From positions 558,001-622,000 of the forward strand of contig NZ_CP113063.1 of the NCBI RefSeq assembly GCF_026625785.1: a stretch of 64,000 bases of DNA, written 5' to 3'. Made by a program: the position numbers and the translations under genes. Positions 41,448 to 47,903 of the stretch are shown here, piece after piece; position 1 is the first letter of the stretch, and every line of letters begins with the position of its first letter. The notes below the pieces were generated by a model, which searched no databases, was not told the origin of the DNA, and saw only the letters and a list, made by a program, of their open reading frames with translations. This DNA is from Gordonia sp. SL306. Lineage in GTDB: Bacteria; Actinomycetota; Actinomycetes; Mycobacteriales; Mycobacteriaceae.

Positions 41448-41515
41448 TCCGAGACCGTAGAACGAGATCGGGTCGTCGAATGGACTACGTCCCTGGACGC
41501 CTCCTGCGCTGCCGC

Positions 41516-42142
41516 TCAGCGCGGCCGCAGTCCCGTCATGACCATGCCGAGCACGCCATCGGCGAACGTGTCGTCCAATTCACCGGTCCGTAGCAGCCAG
41601 CGGTGGAAGACCGGGCCGAACAGCAACTCGACCGCCAGTTTGGGGTCCAGTGAGTCGTCCACCTGACCGGCCAGGACACCGGCCTCGATGCGGGCGGCGG
41701 TCGCGTCGAGTTGCGGGCGGAGCAGCCGCCGCACCAGTTCGTCGGCGATGGCGACGTCGGTCTGGATCTCAGCGGTGATCGCGCGCTGAAGGCGGTCGTT
41801 GGCCGGATCGGCGAGTGCCGCGACGGCCCCCCGGAGCACGAGCCGAAGGTCGGATTCGAGATCGCCGGTGTCCGGCAGCGTCACCGAACCCCCGTCCTGC
41901 GAGTTGGCGTCCAGAATCGCGTCGAAGACCACGGCTGCCTTCGATGGCCACCAGCGGTAGATCGTTTGTTTGCCAACTCCGGCGGCGGCCGCGATTCCTT
42001 CGATGCTCAGTCGGGTGTATCCCACGTCGGCGACCAGGTCGCGTGTCGCGGAGAGGATCGCCCGACGGGCTCGGTCGCTGCGCCGGGAAGCGTCGGGGCC
42101 CGGCACATCTGAACGTGCGGGTCCCGGAGATACAGGGGTCAT
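41516..42142 (-). CDS. TetR-family regulator of the divergent SDR gene
   Basis: The 208-residue protein has the TetR helix-turn-helix (RRAILSATRDLVADVGYTRLSIEGIAAAAGVGKQTIYRWWPSKAAVV, about 25-72) and a C-terminal TetR_C-type helical domain. It diverges from the SDR gene at 42246. Two similar 17-bp dyads (42168-42184 and 42214-42230) lie between them and are the likely operators. A ligand related to the SDR substrate is inferred. Confidence 0.9.
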   Translation of the reverse strand: MTPVSPGPARSDVPGPDASRRSDRARRAILSATRDLVADVGYTRLSIEGIAAAAGVGKQTIYRWWPSKAAVVFDAILDANSQDGGSVTLPDTGDLESDLRLVLRGAVAALADPANDRLQRAITAEIQTDVAIADELVRRLLRPQLDATAARIEAGVLAGQVDDSLDPKLAVELLFGPVFHRWLLRTGELDDTFADGVLGMVMTGLRPR

Positions 42143-42167
42143 ACGGTCAAGCTACAACACAACGAGA

Positions 42168-42184
42168 CGAGACGCACCGTCTTG
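42168..42184. promoter_or_regulatory. TetR operator 1
   Basis: CGAGAC-GCACC-GTCTTG is a near-perfect dyad, 26 bp upstream of the TetR start. It shares 15 of 17 positions with operator 2, and the two centres are 46 bp apart. Confidence 0.65.
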
Positions 42185-42213
42185 ACAGAGAGCATGTCGC
42201 TCGGCCATGCTGA

Positions 42214-42230
42214 CGAGACACACCGTCTCG
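42214..42230. promoter_or_regulatory. TetR operator 2
   Basis: CGAGAC-ACACC-GTCTCG is a perfect 6-nt dyad, 15 bp before the SDR start codon. It overlaps the likely leader of the SDR gene and would allow repression. Confidence 0.7.
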
Positions 42231-42245
42231 TTGGAAGGGATCACT

Positions 42246-43103
42246 ATGAGCGAAGCATCACGCGCTACTCGCACGTGGCTCATCACAGGCGCCGGCCGCG
42301 GGCTCGGCCGGGCGTTTGCGCAGGCTGCCCTCGATCGGGGGGATCGCGTCGTCGGGACGGTCCGCCGCCACGGAGCAATGGCGGAGCTGCTCGCCGACCA
42401 CCCGGACTCGGCGCGGGAGATCCAGCTCGACGTCCGCGACGCCGCCGCAGTCACCGCCACGGTCGATCAAGCGGCACAGGTCTTCGGCAGCCTCGATGTC
42501 GTCGTCAACAACGCGGGTGCCGGTTTCGTCGGAGCCCTCGAAGAGGTCGATGAGCAGCAGGCCCGAGATCATCTGGACCTGAACCTGTTCGGTGCGCTGT
42601 GGGTCTCCCGGGCCGCGATCCCACACTTGCGGGCGAGCGGTGGTGGCGACATCGTGCAGATCTCGACGGTCGGCGCCATCGGTTCGATGCCCATGTTCGG
42701 GCTCTACAACGCGAGCAAGTGGGCCCTCGAAGGATTCAGTGAGGCGTTGTCCACCGAGGTCGCGCAATTCGGGGTCCGGGTGACGATCGCACAGCTCGGC
42801 GGATTCGCCACCGACTGGGCCGGGTCGAGCATGTCGTTCGCGACACCGAAACCGGAGTACGACGACCTCCGCACCGCCATGTTCGGCACCGCGGAGATCC
42901 CCTGGCCGACCGCCGATCCCGATGGACCGCCGACGGATGCAGATCCGCGCCTGGCCGCCGACTCGCTGGTCGCGCACCTCTCTGATCCCGACCGCCCACT
43001 GCGGGTACTGATCGGCGACGACGCCCGGGACCATGCCGCTCTGGCCTACGCGGCACGTCGGGATTCCTACGGCAAGGCCACCGACTTCACCTGGCCGTCA
43101 TAG
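42246..43103 (+). CDS. Short-chain dehydrogenase/reductase
   Basis: The 285-residue SDR has the cofactor motif TGAGRGLG (about 14-21), the VVNNAGAG motif and the catalytic pair Tyr-x-x-x-Lys in YNASKWALEGF. Arginine-containing turns after the first strands (RGLGRAF and VRRHG) suggest NADP(H) preference. The ATG at 42246 has GGAAGGGA upstream. It is probably repressed by the divergent TetR. The substrate is unknown. Confidence 0.92.
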   Translation: MSEASRATRTWLITGAGRGLGRAFAQAALDRGDRVVGTVRRHGAMAELLADHPDSAREIQLDVRDAAAVTATVDQAAQVFGSLDVVVNNAGAGFVGALEEVDEQQARDHLDLNLFGALWVSRAAIPHLRASGGGDIVQISTVGAIGSMPMFGLYNASKWALEGFSEALSTEVAQFGVRVTIAQLGGFATDWAGSSMSFATPKPEYDDLRTAMFGTAEIPWPTADPDGPPTDADPRLAADSLVAHLSDPDRPLRVLIGDDARDHAALAYAARRDSYGKATDFTWPS

Positions 43104-43171
43104 GTCGATCAGAACCGGCCTCACGGAAGCCACAACTCCCACCGATCGCTGAGGATGTTGCTGTCCTGGGT

Positions 43172-43188
43172 TCAGACGTTGAACCGGA
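43172..43188. repeat. Direct repeat flanking the msrA-1 module, left copy
   Basis: TCAGACGTTGAACCGGA recurs exactly at 43790-43806. Read on the minus strand it encodes the tail -RFNV-stop, the same last residues as YchF but with different codons. The two copies bound the first msrA module like attachment-site remnants. Confidence 0.6.
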
Positions 43189-43243
43189 ACTCCACCGTGA
43201 TCCGCAGCCGATCAGCATCAGCTTCCACAAATGGGCACGTCAT
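43172..43243 (-). CDS. 23-codon micro-ORF coupled to msrA-1, ending in a YchF-like tail
   Basis: The ATG (43243) overlaps the msrA-1 stop by 4 nt (ATGA). The frame starts MTCPF, contains EADADRLRIT and ends VEFRFNV, identical to the last seven residues of YchF. A second copy exists after msrA-2. Between copies there are two amino-acid changes (F/H and A/G) and several silent third-position changes, including TGA/TAG stops, so the frame has been kept. Whether it is translated is unknown. Confidence 0.4.
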   Translation of the reverse strand: MTCPFVEADADRLRITVEFRFNV

Positions 43244-43802
43244 CTTCGGGCTTGGGCTGCGTACTTGGTCAGCAAACCTTCAGGGATGTGACAGGAGTCC
43301 TCAGGGAAACGCGCGAGCCGATGCTGATGTTCTTCGGCACTTCGCACATAGTTGGCGAGCGGCAGCACTTCGACAGCGACGCGATCGGCGTCGTCTCTCG
43401 CGGCGATGAACTCTCGCGCCTGGTCGAGGTGGGTCGGCCGGTCGGAGTACACGCCGGTGCGATACTTCTCGCCGACATCCGGCCCCTGCCTGTTCACGCT
43501 GAAAGGGTCGATGATCTCGAAAAAATACGCCATCAGTTGCTCGACACTCACAACGGTCGGATCAAATCGGGTCAGCACGCATTCGGCGTACCCGTCGTAG
43601 CCACTGTCGACGGACCGACTGGTGCCGTTGGCCCTGCCGGCCTCGGTGAACGTCACCCCCGGCAACGTCGCGATGAACGCCTGCACGCCCCAGAGACAGC
43701 CGCCCGCGAAATACACATCTTCGGTCTCGCGCTCCACATCCACGTGCGCGAGGGTACGGGTCGGCGACGCGACGCGGGGAATCGCTCGATCAGACGTTGA
43801 AC
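43185..43802. repeat. 618-bp duplicated msrA block, copy 1
   Basis: This block aligns without gaps to 45559-46176 (constant offset 2374). It carries msrA and its flanks. The copies differ at scattered single bases only. Copy 1 is bounded by the exact 17-nt repeat at 43172 and 43790. Confidence 0.9.
43240..43743 (-). CDS. msrA: Peptide methionine sulfoxide reductase A, copy 1
   Basis: The 167-residue protein has the MsrA active-site motif in YFAGGCLWG (catalytic Cys near residue 14). Family-conserved stretches include GYDGYAECVLTRFDPTVVSVEQLMAYFFEIIDP and GPDVGEKYRTGVY. It lacks the usual C-terminal recycling Cys region of E. coli MsrA but has Cys in FPEDSCHIPEGLL. It reduces methionine-S-sulfoxide in proteins using thioredoxin or another thiol. 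GTG 43743 or 43737 is the start. A second copy (45614-46117) differs at four residues. Confidence 0.88.
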   Translation of the reverse strand: MDVERETEDVYFAGGCLWGVQAFIATLPGVTFTEAGRANGTSRSVDSGYDGYAECVLTRFDPTVVSVEQLMAYFFEIIDPFSVNRQGPDVGEKYRTGVYSDRPTHLDQAREFIAARDDADRVAVEVLPLANYVRSAEEHQHRLARFPEDSCHIPEGLLTKYAAQARR

Positions 43803-43806
43803 CGGA
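43790..43806. repeat. Direct repeat flanking the msrA-1 module, right copy
   Basis: TCAGACGTTGAACCGGA, identical to 43172-43188. The following bases (CTCCGCG) still resemble the ychF tail with one base deleted. The related 13-nt piece TCAGACGTTGAAC bounds copy 2 at 46164-46176. Confidence 0.6.
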
Positions 43807-43816
43807 CTCCGCGACC

Positions 43817-44458
43817 TTACGGCGCCGACCCGTACGCGGCCATGAACATGTCGATGAGTGCGTCGATGACGTGTTCATCGACCGGGCGCGTCGTGAGCAA
43901 GAAGCGATAGTAGAGCGTCCCGGCCAGGAATTCGGCGGCGAGATCCAGATCGGCTTCGGGATCGAGTTCACCCCCACGCTGTGCGGCCAGGATGCGGTCG
44001 AGCGTCCGCTGTTCGACCGTAGCCAGGAACCGCTCGTGGAGCGTCGCGCGTAGCGCGGGGTCGGCTTGTACCTCGGCGATGACTGCGCGATAGATGGGTC
44101 CTATCGGCGGGTTCGACAACGCCTGACTGGACCGGATGAACTGCTCACGTAGGTCGGCTCGAATCTTCCCCGATCTCCGGTAGTCGAGGTCGGTGATCCA
44201 CACGTGATTCAGTGCGTCCAGAAGCAATTCGACGATGGATGGCCAGCGCCGGTAGATCGTGTGCTTTCCGACTCCCGCCCGTCGCGCGACCGCCTCGATC
44301 GTCAGTCCGCGGTAGCCGTCCTCGGCCGCGAGCTCGAGCGTGACCTCCAACAGCTGGTGCGTCCGCTCCTTGCCCCGACGCCGCGGCATCGGGGCCGACG
44401 AATCCGGGGTCGGGGACGACGCCACCCCTGTCCGCGACGGCTCGTTTCGTTCGACCAT
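43817..44458 (-). CDS. TetR-family regulator inside the mosaic region
   Basis: The 213-residue protein has a TetR DNA-binding domain (RTHQLLEVTLELAAEDGYRGLTIEAVARRAGVGKHTIYRRWPSIVELL, about 30-78) and a C-terminal TetR_C_11-like domain. ATG 44458 is chosen; an in-frame upstream codon at 44524 lacks support. It diverges from the DUF1801 gene, which may be its target. The spacer holds CACTACCCGTGCCGCTAGACG near 44533-44553 without a clear long dyad. Confidence 0.87.
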   Translation of the reverse strand: MVERNEPSRTGVASSPTPDSSAPMPRRRGKERTHQLLEVTLELAAEDGYRGLTIEAVARRAGVGKHTIYRRWPSIVELLLDALNHVWITDLDYRRSGKIRADLREQFIRSSQALSNPPIGPIYRAVIAEVQADPALRATLHERFLATVEQRTLDRILAAQRGGELDPEADLDLAAEFLAGTLYYRFLLTTRPVDEHVIDALIDMFMAAYGSAP

Positions 44459-44578
44459 GTTCCACACCCTACCGGCACGATGCGTGCCGTTGACTGCAGC
44501 AAGCAGACAGTGCACAATCGACACCTAACGGCACTACCCGTGCCGCTAGACGCATCAGGTCGACGAAAGGACCGAGCC

Positions 44579-45046
44579 ATGACCACCAGCACCTCCGACG
44601 AACGGCAAGCGTTCACAGCAGAGGAACGGGCCGCGATGAAGGAAAGATCACGAGAGATTCGCGCTGCAGGCAAGCGCATGTCGGCAGCCCAGAAAGCCGC
44701 CGAGGCCGCACGCGCCGTGACCGCCAAGATCGACGAGATGACCGGCCGCGACCGCGACTTGGCCAAGAAGGTACACACCATCGTGACGACGAACGCACCG
44801 CAACTCGCTCCGCGGCTCTGGTACGGAATGCCCGCTTACGGCTTGAACGGAGACGTCGTCTGCTTCTTCCAAGACGCGGCAAAGTTCAAGGCGCGGTACG
44901 CAACACTCGCGTTCAGCGACCGGGCCGAACTCGACGACGGACACATGTGGCCGGCAGGTTTCGCCCTCATCGAGATCACCGACGACGTCGAGAAGCAGAT
45001 CGCAACACTCGTTCGGCGCGCTGTGGGCGCGGCCGAGCATTCGTGA
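44579..45046 (+). CDS. DUF1801 (YdhG-like) protein
   Basis: The 155-residue protein has a charged helical N-terminus (about 1-65) and a DUF1801/YdhG-like domain with LAPRLWYGMPAYGLNGDVVCFFQDAAKFKARYATLAFSDRA. YdhG-type proteins are called iron chaperone-like, but their role is not settled. The ATG follows GAAAGGACC. The gene is less GC-biased at third positions than its neighbours outside the mosaic region, which fits recent acquisition. DUF1059 follows 28 bp later on the same strand. Confidence 0.8.
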   Translation: MTTSTSDERQAFTAEERAAMKERSREIRAAGKRMSAAQKAAEAARAVTAKIDEMTGRDRDLAKKVHTIVTTNAPQLAPRLWYGMPAYGLNGDVVCFFQDAAKFKARYATLAFSDRAELDDGHMWPAGFALIEITDDVEKQIATLVRRAVGAAEHS

Positions 45047-45074
45047 TTTCCGCCCCCTCACCAAAGGAGAGACC

Positions 45075-45305
45075 ATGAAAACCATGACGTGCCGGCAACT
45101 CGGGGGACCTTGCGACGCAGACCTTTCCGGCGAGACCGCCGACGAGATCATCAAGGCTCAAGACCGCCACCTCCGTGAGGCCGTCCGCGACGGGGACACC
45201 ACCCATGTCACGGCACACAATGACATGAAGCACCGATGGCGACACCCGCGGAAGGCGATGGGCTGGTATCGCGAGACAAAGAAGGCTTTCGCCGCGCTGT
45301 CGTGA
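45075..45305 (+). CDS. DUF1059 small protein
   Basis: The 76-residue protein begins MKTMTCRQLGGPCDADLSGETADEI, the hallmark of DUF1059 with two conserved cysteines. The family is small and of unknown function. AAAGGAG is 6 nt before the ATG. It probably forms an operon with the DUF1801 gene. Its C-terminus is longer and more basic than many members. Confidence 0.82.
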   Translation: MKTMTCRQLGGPCDADLSGETADEIIKAQDRHLREAVRDGDTTHVTAHNDMKHRWRHPRKAMGWYRETKKAFAALS

Positions 45306-45355
45306 GCCCGTCCGGTGCATGAGTCTGCGACACCCGGCTCACGCACCGGACGCAT

Positions 45356-45443
45356 GCTCAACCACGAGAACAGTGGACGCGGCGTATACCTGCTCGATCC
45401 GTCAGGGCACTACCTCGAATTGATTACTCGCCCCTACTTGTGA
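45356..45443 (+). pseudogene. Truncated 3' end of a VOC-family gene
   Basis: The last 28 codons plus stop of the VOC gene at 46205-46579 are repeated here (GRGVYLLDPSGHYLELITRPYL is shared), with no start or N-terminal part. It is the left end of a 215-bp duplicated segment and is not expected to be functional. Confidence 0.85.
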
Positions 45444-45570
45444 TCGATTCCCGCCTCCTCAGTGCCGTACTTCCGCACACGCCACTGACGAGACAACAGG
45501 AATGTGCTCTACCGTCGGCGCAGGAAAGGTTGGCGTGGAACTCGACTACACATTGAAACGGAACTCCACC
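45356..45570. repeat. 215-bp duplicated segment, copy 1 (VOC end, spacer, ychF end)
   Basis: It aligns without gaps to 46492-46706. It contains the 3' end of the VOC gene, the whole convergent spacer and the 3' end of ychF (to the codons for VEFRFNV). At its right edge it passes directly into the msrA-2 module. Confidence 0.9.
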
Positions 45571-45617
45571 GTGATCCGCAGCCGATCACCATCAGCTTCC
45601 ACGTGTGGGCACGTCAT
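45546..45617 (-). CDS. 23-codon micro-ORF coupled to msrA-2, ending in the ychF tail
   Basis: This is the second copy of the micro-ORF, overlapping the msrA-2 stop by 4 nt. It begins MTCPH and ends VEFRFNV-TAG. Here the last codons are base-for-base those of the ychF gene in this genome, so the frame is a junction of module and ychF tail. Translation is unproven. Confidence 0.4.
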   Translation of the reverse strand: MTCPHVEADGDRLRITVEFRFNV

Positions 45618-46176
45618 CTTCGGGCTTGGGCTGCGTACTTGGTCAGCAAACCTTCAGGGATGTGGCAGGAGTCCCCAGGGAAACGTGCGAGCCGATGCTG
45701 ATGTTCTTCGGCACTTCGCACATAGTTGGCGAGCGGCAGCACTTCGACAGCGACGCGATCGGCGTCGTCCCTCGCGGCGATGAACTCTCGCGCCTGGTCC
45801 AGGTGGGTCGGCCGGTCGGAGTACACGCCGGTGCGATACTTCTCGCCGACATCCGGCCCCTGCCTGTTCACGCTGTACGGGTCGATGATCTCGAAAAAAT
45901 ACGCCATCAGTTGCTCGACACTCACAACGGTCGGATCGAATCGGGTCAGCACGCATTCGGCGTACCCGTCGTAGTCACTGTCGACGGACCGACTGCTGCC
46001 GTTGGCCCTGCCGGCCTCGGTGAACGTCACCCCTGGCAACGTCGCGATGAACGCCTGCACGCCCCAGAGACAGCCGCCCGCGAAATACACATCTTCGGTC
46101 TCGCGCTCCACATCCACGTGCGCGAGGGTACGGGTCGGCGACGCGACGAGGAGAATCGCTCGATCAGACGTTGAAC
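45559..46176. repeat. 618-bp duplicated msrA block, copy 2
   Basis: This is the gapless partner of 43185-43802. Its left edge continues into the ychF-tail/spacer duplication (45356-45570). Its right edge ends with TCAGACGTTGAAC (46164-46176), just before the intact VOC gene. Confidence 0.9.
45614..46117 (-). CDS. msrA: Peptide methionine sulfoxide reductase A, copy 2
   Basis: The 167-residue protein is almost identical to copy 1; I count four changes (T/S, G/D, F/Y and E/G), none in the GCLWG active site. Both copies keep an open frame, so both may be functional. GTG 46117 corresponds to the start chosen for copy 1. Its 3' flank is the ychF tail and spacer rather than the sequence found after copy 1. 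Confidence 0.88.
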   Translation of the reverse strand: MDVERETEDVYFAGGCLWGVQAFIATLPGVTFTEAGRANGSSRSVDSDYDGYAECVLTRFDPTVVSVEQLMAYFFEIIDPYSVNRQGPDVGEKYRTGVYSDRPTHLDQAREFIAARDDADRVAVEVLPLANYVRSAEEHQHRLARFPGDSCHIPEGLLTKYAAQARR

Positions 46177-46204
46177 AGACACCCACGATTCGGCAAGGAA
46201 AACC

Positions 46205-46579
46205 ATGACAGCGCACTTCAACCACACGATCGTTGCGTCGACGGACCCGGCACAGATGGCCCTCTTCTACCGTGATCTCCTCGAAGCGGACGAAGCCCCC
46301 TCCTGGGGCCCGTTCGTCAACATCACGATCGCTGACGGCGTACTACTCCAATTCGCGACCCCACCGATCGAGTTCCCGCCGCAGCACTACGCCTATCTTC
46401 TCGATGACGCCCACTTCGACCGCATGTACGCCAAGCTCGTGAAGAGCCACCGACAGCACTGGGCTGACCACCAGCGGTCCCGACCTGGCGAGCTCAACCA
46501 CGAGCACGGTGGACGCGGCGTCTATCTGCTCGATCCGTCAGGGCACTACCTCGAATTGATTACTCGCCCCTACTTGTGA
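46205..46579 (+). CDS. VOC-superfamily (glyoxalase/dioxygenase-like) protein
   Basis: The 124-residue protein has one beta-alpha-beta-beta-beta pair set. It begins NHTIVASTDPAQMALFYRDLL with His7 as a metal-ligand position, and ends with GRGVYLLDPSGHYLELITRPY, the typical C-terminal metal-ligand Glu region. VOC proteins include glyoxalase I, fosfomycin-resistance and ring-cleavage enzymes; this short form cannot be placed further. The 3' end is duplicated at 45356-45443. It converges with ychF. Confidence 0.85.
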   Translation: MTAHFNHTIVASTDPAQMALFYRDLLEADEAPSWGPFVNITIADGVLLQFATPPIEFPPQHYAYLLDDAHFDRMYAKLVKSHRQHWADHQRSRPGELNHEHGGRGVYLLDPSGHYLELITRPYL

Positions 46580-46706
46580 TCGATTCCCGCCTCCTCAGTG
46601 CCGTACTTCCGCGCACGCCACTGACGAGACAGCAGGAATGTGCTCTACCGCCGGCGCAGGAAAGGCTGGCGTTGAACTCGACTACACATTGAAACGGAAC
46701 TCCACC
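46492..46706. repeat. 215-bp duplicated segment, copy 2 (intact context)
   Basis: This is the presumed source copy: end of the intact VOC gene, spacer and end of the intact ychF gene. It aligns without gaps to 45356-45570. Confidence 0.9.
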
Positions 46707-47761
46707 ACGTCGCCGTCCTGCATGACGTAGTCCTTGCCCTCCATGCGCACCTTGCCCGCGGCCTTCGCGGCGGTCATCGTGCCCGCGGTGTCGAGGTCGT
46801 CGAAGGAGACGATCTCGGCCTTGATGAAGCCCTTCTCGAAGTCGGTGTGGATCACACCGGCGGCCTTGGGTGCGGTGTCGCCGCGGTGGATGGTCCAGGC
46901 CCGCGATTCCTTGGGCCCCGCAGTCAGATAGGTCTGCAGCCCGAGCGTGTGGAAGCCGGCGCGGGCGAGCGAGCGCAGACCGGGTTCGGTCTGGCCGATC
47001 GAGTCCAGGAGCTCCTGCGCGTCCTCCTCGTCGAGTTCGAGGAGTTCGCTCTCCACCTTCGCGTCGAGGAACACGGCGTCGGCAGGCGCGATGGAATCGC
47101 GGAGTTCCTGCTTCCGCGCATCGTCGGTCAGCACCGACTCGTCGGCGTTGAAGACGTAGAGGAACGGCTTCGCGGTCATCAGGTGGAGTTCGCGAACCGC
47201 AGACAGGTCGAACGAGTCCTTCTGGGAGAACAGCGTTTTGCCCTCGTTGAGGAGCTCCTGCGCCTTCTGCGTGGCCGCGACGGTCTCGGCGAGATCCTTG
47301 TTCTTGCGTGCGTCCTTCTCCAGGCGCGGCAGGGCTTTCTCGATGGTCTGCAGATCGGCCAGGATCAGCTCGGTCTCGATGACCCCGATGTCCGAGAGCG
47401 GATCCACCCGGCCGTCGACGTGCACGACGTCGTCGTCGGAAAAGACACGGACCACCTGACAGATGGCGTCGGCCTCACGGATGTTCGCGAGGAACTGGTT
47501 GCCCATCCCCTCGCCCTCGGACGCGCCCTTGACGATGCCGGCGATGTCGACGAACGAAACCGTCGCGGGCAGGATGCGTTCGCTGCTGAAGATCTCGGCC
47601 AGCCGGTCGAGGCGCTTGTCCGGCAGCTCGACGACGCCGATATTCGGCTCGATGGTCGCGAACGGGTAGTTGGCGGCCAGCACATCGTTGCGGGTCAACG
47701 CGTTGAACAGGGTCGACTTACCGACGTTGGGAAGGCCGACGATTCCGAGGGTGAGACTCAC
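46682..47761 (-). CDS. ychF: Redox-regulated ATPase YchF (Obg family)
   Basis: The 359-residue protein has the G1 motif GLPNVGKST (9-17), the YchF-specific [10 protein letters not shown] region, G3 [10 protein letters not shown], and the NADES segment in place of the NKxD guanine motif, as in this ATP-preferring family. A helical arm and a C-terminal TGS-like domain follow, ending [11 protein letters not shown]. It is universal and linked to ribosome and oxidative-stress functions. Its 3' end is repeated several times between 43.1 and 46.7 kb. Linkage to a DUF6542 gene resembles Rv1112/Rv1111c of M. tuberculosis. Confidence 0.96.
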   Translation of the reverse strand: MSLTLGIVGLPNVGKSTLFNALTRNDVLAANYPFATIEPNIGVVELPDKRLDRLAEIFSSERILPATVSFVDIAGIVKGASEGEGMGNQFLANIREADAICQVVRVFSDDDVVHVDGRVDPLSDIGVIETELILADLQTIEKALPRLEKDARKNKDLAETVAATQKAQELLNEGKTLFSQKDSFDLSAVRELHLMTAKPFLYVFNADESVLTDDARKQELRDSIAPADAVFLDAKVESELLELDEEDAQELLDSIGQTEPGLRSLARAGFHTLGLQTYLTAGPKESRAWTIHRGDTAPKAAGVIHTDFEKGFIKAEIVSFDDLDTAGTMTAAKAAGKVRMEGKDYVMQDGDVVEFRFNV

Positions 47762-47809
47762 GGGCGACCAGTCTATCCGCCGCGGGTCGTCGATCGGCGG
47801 GCGCCGTCG

Positions 47810-47884
47810 GTGCTGTCGACGAAAAAGCCGTTGCTGTCGGCGAAGAATCGGTTGCTGTCGGCGAGAAAGGGGTTGCTGTCGGCG
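47810..47884. repeat. 21-bp tandem repeat between ychF and the PerM gene
   Basis: About three and a half units of a 21-bp motif built on GTTGCTGTCGGCGA occur in the 142-bp spacer. A frame antisense-parallel to the PerM gene would read them as an ADSNxFF heptad, but the period equals whole codons and no gene is supported there. It may be a spacer expansion. Confidence 0.75.
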
Positions 47885-47903
47885 GGGTCGGGCGGCGGGC
47901 GGG

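Noticed and set aside
43172..46706. Insertion sequence or transposon explaining the msrA duplication
   Set aside because: No transposase, no terminal inverted repeats and no target duplication were found; the borders are ychF-tail sequences instead.
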